Assembly: GCF_004799345.1 (NCBI RefSeq)
Contig: NZ_SSMC01000003.1
Coordinates: 620,001 to 684,000, forward strand
Source of the DNA: Robertkochia marina
GTDB taxonomy: Bacteria; Bacteroidota; Bacteroidia; Flavobacteriales; Flavobacteriaceae
Length of the DNA: 64,000 nt
Direction: 5' to 3'
The notes under the pieces are model-generated. The model searched no databases. It was not told the origin of the DNA and saw nothing but the letters and a program-made list of their open reading frames with translations. Each line of letters begins with the position of its first letter. Positions within the stretch are counted from its first letter, which is position 1. The translations under genes were made by a program, and so were the position numbers. Shown here one piece after another: positions 61,201-64,000 of the stretch.

Positions 61201-63225
61201 GCCGGTACCATTATTGGCGTCAAGCGCAAATTTATCTTCCAGATCCGGAATTCCGTCATTATCATCATCAGGATCTAACAGGTCAGAAATAAAATCATTG
61301 TCGGCATCAGAGGGTTTGGAGCCGGCCGAACAGTGGTCGGTACCATTGGCGATCTCATCGGCATTGGTAAACCCGTCCTTGTCATAATCCTCCTGTGCTT
61401 CATAACCCGGTTCATCGGGCTGAAAACATTGCCCGAAATCTGCAGGTTCAAAAACAGTGATGTTATCTGCACCATAGGTCGCTGCCCAAATGGTACCGGG
61501 GAAGATCTCAGTATCACCCTGGGCAATAACATCCAGGGGTATACTTCCGAATCCGGCCAAATATTTATTGTTCTTTTCGATCAGGGTGTGATTCTGTTCA
61601 TTGATCACATAGCGGTTAATATTTCCGTTAAAGGAGGCTGCAAATAGATTTCCTTTGAGCTGATTGTTGAAGTTACTGGCCGTATATACGCACATCCCGT
61701 TCGTGGACGAGTTTACAAAATCCAGCATATTCAGACCCGGGGCGTTCTTATTATCGGTGGTATAATAGGCTTGTCTTGGATCATCCGGGAAATTGGCCAT
61801 AGAGAAATTCTGATCGAAATAGCCGGAAACCCCTTTAATGAGGTCTGCCCAATCAAATCGCTTGGAAATAACCCAATCATTTCCATTGTATTCATATTCG
61901 ATCACTTCTGCTTTTGAAGGGAAGGCCCTGATGGGTACCGGGTGCCCTGCATAATAGGTGTTATTGGCATCGTTAATACTTCCTACATAATGAAGCTGGT
62001 CACCATGAGTTTTTCCATTAGAGTAATTAAACTCATTGGTGATGTAATCTCCTGCTCCAACATTGAGGGTTGTACTGTATTCATCGCCTTTAATGCCACC
62101 ACCGGCCTTTCTTATGAGTGGCGGACCACCCCAACCTCCATTGGGACCATTATCAAAGGTGTAAATATCGCCGTTTTCAGTAACAACAATATCATAGGCG
62201 TTTCTGTAGCCGGGAGAAAATATTTGTACCGGTCCGTTAGGTTCGGGAAAAGACTGGTTTAAACCGTTATTTCCTCCAAAAGGATCGCCTTTGTCAATTT
62301 TTGCATTATACATGGGGTGCCCTGGTCCATAAGGGAAATCCGGACTGGAATTAGTGATGTCAGGACGTTCCGGATCATTCAGGGTGGGCAGGTCGTAGAC
62401 GTATTTTGTAGTATTGTCTCTCAAGTCTGTAAATGGGCCACCATTCGCAGCTTCTATGCCCTCTATCTGGGTAAGGTTAACAATGAGGAGTGCCCCTGCA
62501 AGAAAATATTCGGATGATCCTGCAAAGTTATTACTGGGAGCCCCCTGGTTTGTGTTACCACCTTGTTGTACAAAGAGGTAATCCTGGCCATTTTTACTGA
62601 ATAACTCCATCCCATTGGTAGAGTGATTCTCTTCGCAACGGGGGAGTCCTCGCACCAGGTCTACCTTTTCCCAGGCATTACCATTCCAGGTAAGTCGGGT
62701 AATAATACCTGAATTAGTGTCGAGATTTACATCGTTACCGGGCTGGTTCTTTCCGCCAATACGCCAGTCGGAAGAGGCTACGTAGAGGATAGGGTTTTCA
62801 GGGGTACCGGTGGCAAGTATTCCGGTGATCTGCCTGATCTTGGTATTGTTCAGCTTCCCGTCGTCATTGTGGTTTGGGGTATTGTTTTTGACCAGGGTAA
62901 TGACCTTGGTATCAGTAACCGTATACTTTCCTTCACCGGCGGGAGCATTGTTTCGTTCAACAGTGTATTCGTAAATGATACCATCCTGTTGAGATACATA
63001 GAGTTTTCCGTTTGGTCCAAAATCCAGGGAGGTGGGATTATTTAGATTTTCGTTCAAAAGCCCCGTAGCCCCCCAGGAGGGTGCCTGCGCAAAACCTTGT
63101 ATAGATATCATTAAACAAAAGGGCAAGAGTATTGCATATCTGACCTTACTGTTAACTTGCTCTAAAATATTACTTATAGTTTGAAGTATTAGTTTCACCA
63201 TAGCCCAACATTTAATACTGATCAT
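55264..63225 (-). CDS. Second giant T9SS-exported malectin/kelch/PKD protein
   Basis: A 2653-residue secreted protein, paralogous to the one at 21574. Order: signal peptide (ending IQGFAQ near residue 47); propeller-like region (48-600); thrombospondin type 3 repeats (DADNDFISDLLDPDDDNDG near 640); concanavalin A-like part; ASH-like part; malectin 1; PKD domain (YKWDFGDGNTSEE); malectin 2; Ig-like; kelch propeller (FYLMGGRENAKTIDVYDY); a beta-rich part; malectin 3 with an acidic insert; PKD 2 (YTWDFGDGKLAEG); ASH-like 2; malectin 4; T9SS type A sorting domain (SIYPNPASDQVNFIYS, GLSKGIYVLIVED). Unlike the first giant, its repeats are divergent and its GC content is higher. Probably an adhesin-like, glycan-binding surface protein. 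The start at 63225 is ATG; an ATG at 63201 is an alternative. Confidence 0.88.
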   Translation of the reverse strand: MISIKCWAMVKLILQTISNILEQVNSKVRYAILLPFCLMISIQGFAQAPSWGATGLLNENLNNPTSLDFGPNGKLYVSQQDGIIYEYTVERNNAPAGEGKYTVTDTKVITLVKNNTPNHNDDGKLNNTKIRQITGILATGTPENPILYVASSDWRIGGKNQPGNDVNLDTNSGIITRLTWNGNAWEKVDLVRGLPRCEENHSTNGMELFSKNGQDYLFVQQGGNTNQGAPSNNFAGSSEYFLAGALLIVNLTQIEGIEAANGGPFTDLRDNTTKYVYDLPTLNDPERPDITNSSPDFPYGPGHPMYNAKIDKGDPFGGNNGLNQSFPEPNGPVQIFSPGYRNAYDIVVTENGDIYTFDNGPNGGWGGPPLIRKAGGGIKGDEYSTTLNVGAGDYITNEFNYSNGKTHGDQLHYVGSINDANNTYYAGHPVPIRAFPSKAEVIEYEYNGNDWVISKRFDWADLIKGVSGYFDQNFSMANFPDDPRQAYYTTDNKNAPGLNMLDFVNSSTNGMCVYTASNFNNQLKGNLFAASFNGNINRYVINEQNHTLIEKNNKYLAGFGSIPLDVIAQGDTEIFPGTIWAATYGADNITVFEPADFGQCFQPDEPGYEAQEDYDKDGFTNADEIANGTDHCSAGSKPSDADNDFISDLLDPDDDNDGIPDLEDKFALDANNGTGTQLPVTYPFWNNDPGTGMFGLGFTGLMLDPSGQTNYLDQFDVENMSFGGAGGKATIDFTSTGDALEDNNNQDYGFHFGINVDENSNPFTVHTKIETPFNGEQPISGQAYGVYVGTGDQDNYLKVVLMNGVNPNDAVNGIAITLESNGVTETQVYNVPGLLDAIGVDLYLGIDPKTKILQVSYSLDNGQSVPGLGTELFLPDNFFDPDDDHGLAVGLISTAGPSRTGYTATWDFINVTEDQPNRLASSPESLDFGILTINGTPTTSNIEILNLGGNEDPAIEITALNIINDPEGVFSAEQNVPVTVGSGVIQQVPITVTPNDITGKKDADLEIIHSGINSPLIVPLTLILEEAKIEEPLVRINAGAESDFMATDGGPIWEATPINGSYTGSSFSVNTGTNTSAGFEYNSRDESMPNYIDAPTFNAIFARERYDAPAGADMSFNIPIENNTYLVRLYLGSNYSGASEVGSRVFDILIEGQVVKAGFDPVAEFGFGSAGVLDFPVTLQDGEIDISFDHITENPNLYAIEILGYSIFDGVNAQALAFPVTGPAPLEVAFDGSKSSALNNIVSYKWDFGDGNTSEEISPIHTYTTPGKYNSTLTISDGNIEDTDSITISVEEPLNPEDFAILINAGGGDLTYNGKLFKKDRYFQGGTLYTNNQAAVPTLYRTERNANPPQVKYNIPLPEGNYKVLLHFAEIYLGATGGGGQAEPGKRVFDILLEEAVVLDDYDIIESVGTETPDIQEFTVEVTDGELNILLDGNPATGGVNRPKISAIEVYGENPNGKFIAINVESIPDQYNDIGESPDLSIGASGGDPNANFTFSISGQPEGIDIEPTNGLVFGTIASGARTGGPENNGVYEVTVTVSKPGSEEVNINFTWTIQEALNEWFDKDEATNYTARHECSFVQAGDKFYLMGGRENAKTIDVYDYTANSWTNIPNSPPFEFNHFQAVEYQGYIWVIGAFKTNDYPNEIPTENIWIFDPYNQTWKQGPEIPESRRRGSAGLVVYNDKFYILGGNTDGHDGGYVPYLDSYDPYTGEWTVLQNAPHARDHFHGVVAENKLYAIGGRLSGGPGGVFAPVIPEVDVYNFNTGTWSTLSSASDLPTPRAGALTVNFKGKIYVAGGEVNNNPDALDMTEVFDLDTQSWSVGDNLNYGRHGTQGVVSGNGIFVLGGSPNRAGGSQKNMEYFNYDTPSGIALSPGSIELPAEVLFSAGEEQEVFAQITEGNMGVFIDSVVVNGPDAALFSLENTFVPAMVSSIGNINFNIKYNGQGQSDIATLTVYYNNDQSVATTLTTDNIPVSEDLIPVVRINAGGKKINASDKGPIWLADNKGKQSGGDDDDDDDEDYDDKSIEHSVNTGVAYEGSELNYFDRHASMPDYIDQATFEKLFSTERYDPKAAPEMTYSIPLPDGKYTVQLYFGSLYAGTKNPGDRVFNILAENTIIEGNFDVMERFGFGVAGVISADVEVEDGSLDISFEHIKENPFINGIEVLVRGSEVNQPPVAVINADKTSGYTPLTVNFSAAESSDDFGIESYTWDFGDGKLAEGINASYTFETGGSYPVTLTVTDIFGQTDTATITIDVTDRPKPDVTAEPKTLDFGSHIINTDIVSLPLQLTNPSQPFNGVNEVISVTVMGEDVSYFEHEFSPPFSIETGGSVSAEVTFNPKTTVPGLKTAIMQVVHSGDNSPLEVTLTGTVINDPGQKPVYRINVGGATSVSATDGGPDWEQNPDNDYYRGVLYEMKGGIIGVGNLSYADRDSSIPPYIDESVYNQLYASERHIDSLNNEMEFEVVLPDGLYTLNLYTGRIDEANATYQVSLEEQEIINVDNDKFVLSKESAMMSLPVIIEDGRLNFKVNAISGTYTLNALEIISEVEFSIDDLLNLGENENGAISIYPNPASDQVNFIYSNENSELEKVMVFDINGRMIRSYLPSALSGREAFTRNGGAQLYTVPLDGLSKGIYVLIVEDNTGNQRKAKVVVGRPE
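57163..57198 (-). repeat. Asp-rich trinucleotide repeat in malectin 3
   Basis: GAT/GAC repeats encode twelve mostly acidic residues (DDDDDDDEDYDD) inserted in the third malectin domain of the second giant protein, next to a C7 run (57198-57204). None of the other malectin copies has it. It could bind calcium, and the repeat length may vary. Confidence 0.65.
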
Positions 63226-63375
63226 TTGCTATTAATCAAATTAAAACAGGGGGATGGATTTACTACAAAAATCCTAAAAAACTGAAAAACAGTGAGTTAT
63301 ATATCGATAAATAAATAGCATTCTCGATTAAGGGAGATGCGGATTTAATATCGTAAGAGTTTTATTTATTACTGA

Positions 63376-64000
63376 TTAATTCGAATCTAACCCTGTAAGA
63401 TTAACTTCAGATTTTGAAGGGAATACATGTAGGTCATTTAATTGAAATATCCATTTATCCGGGAGGTATTCAGAGGATTTCGGATATAACTGTTTATGAA
63501 TATGAGTCCCGTTATCTAAAAGCCCGATGGTTTGCCATCCCATACGATTTGGGAAAAGGAAATCCTTTGCAGGGTTATCAGCGATATAGGTGAAATGAGA
63601 TTGAGGATACTGACGCATAAGTGTTTCGAAATTATGGGGGGTGTGTTTATCATGACCGGTTTCTTCAGATATGAAAACAAAATCCAAATACTTTCTCAAC
63701 CCTAACTGATCTATTTTATTGTTTTGGGTACTAGTTCTCCCATCTGTAATGATACCAATCTTGCCTTTGAAAGTCTTGATCTGTTCAATAAGTGCAATGA
63801 CACCAGCTTCAGGAGTTATATCAGGGATATGATTTCTGTATTGATCTAATAAGGAGGCTTTGGTTACCGGGTAGTTTTGTTCCAGGTAATCAAATGTATT
63901 CTTTCCCTGCCTGAACATGGAAAACATTTGGAGATAGATCTCCAGCCAATGGTCGATAGAAAGTTTTCTGGCAATTTCACGAAATGCCGAACGTACATAG
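63376..64000 (-). CDS. HAD-family hydrolase, 5' truncated by window edge
   Basis: The frame is open to the right edge (last complete codon begins at 63999), so the N-terminus with the DxD motif I is outside the window. Visible HAD features are motif II IGIITDGRTS, a likely motif III Lys in HDKHTPHNFE, and motif IV FTYIADNPAKDF with two aspartates. The substrate-specifying cap probably lies in the early helical part (LEIYLQMFSMFRQGKNTFD). The C-terminus continues after the HAD core with a short tail. It is transcribed towards the second giant gene with a 150-bp gap. The function is open; similar HAD proteins occur in surface-sugar loci, but this gene's cluster lies outside the window. Confidence 0.78.
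   Translation of the reverse strand, partial: YVRSAFREIARKLSIDHWLEIYLQMFSMFRQGKNTFDYLEQNYPVTKASLLDQYRNHIPDITPEAGVIALIEQIKTFKGKIGIITDGRTSTQNNKIDQLGLRKYLDFVFISEETGHDKHTPHNFETLMRQYPQSHFTYIADNPAKDFLFPNRMGWQTIGLLDNGTHIHKQLYPKSSEYLPDKWIFQLNDLHVFPSKSEVNLTGLDSN

Overview
The window reads as a chromosome segment from a marine-type member of the Bacteroidota, most likely Flavobacteriaceae. Evidence: two giant secreted proteins end in type IX secretion (T9SS) sorting domains; BshA, an OmpA-like protein and the Fe-S/HAD/CCG-domain block have the flavobacterial look; Shine-Dalgarno sequences are weak or absent. No tRNA, rRNA, CRISPR array or intact mobile element was seen.

Layout. (1) 1-8000: core genes of moderate GC: a truncated Fe-S electron carrier, a HAD protein, a CCG-domain Fe-S protein, a conserved small protein, a NagZ/beta-lactamase fusion, BshA and an OmpA-family protein. 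(2) 8059-12274: a + strand set of carbamoyltransferase, MBOAT acyltransferase and SGNH/AlgX-like protein, probably a glycan-decorating cassette; the SGNH gene holds a G10 run. (3) 12383-17899: minus-strand genes for an unusual 1087-residue three-part fusion (PglD-like acyltransferase, FAD/NAD(P) oxidoreductase, FemAB/GNAT-like domain), a PglC-like initiating sugar transferase and a GT4. (4) About 17.9-51.5 kb: an AT-rich polysaccharide island. It holds tandem GT2 genes, a decayed copy of part of the fusion gene next to an IS3-type transposase remnant, a 2575-residue T9SS malectin/kelch protein with a 1.32 kb internal duplication, an asparagine synthase-like amidotransferase, another GT2, a beta-helix lipoprotein, and a tightly packed 12-gene minus-strand operon (48816 to 35092) with GT4s, GT2s, GT14, pyruvyltransferase, GH88-like hydrolase, Wzx flippase and an EpsG/Wzy-like polymerase. 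Divergent from it are wza- and wzc-like genes. (5) 52335-53903: an LtaS-like transferase. (6) 53904-55263: non-coding DNA with a mosaic of hairpin-bearing repeats. (7) 55264-63225: a second giant T9SS protein, paralogous to the first. (8) A HAD gene cut by the right edge.

How it fits together: the PglC-like transferase loads the first sugar on undecaprenyl phosphate, GT2/GT4/GT14 enzymes extend the unit, Wzx flips it, the EpsG-like protein polymerises it, and Wzc/Wza control length and export (Wzx/Wzy-dependent pathway). Carbamoyl, acyl, pyruvyl, amide and possibly phosphoglycerol groups may decorate the glycan. The two giant malectin/kelch proteins are plausible surface partners of the polysaccharide; that link is inferred only from location and domain type.

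The most interesting signals are the three-part fusion and its decayed second copy, the near-exact internal duplication in the first giant gene, the G10 run in the SGNH gene, the composition break inside wzc at the co-polymerase/kinase boundary, and the intergenic hairpin repeats whose arms differ in sequence but keep pairing.
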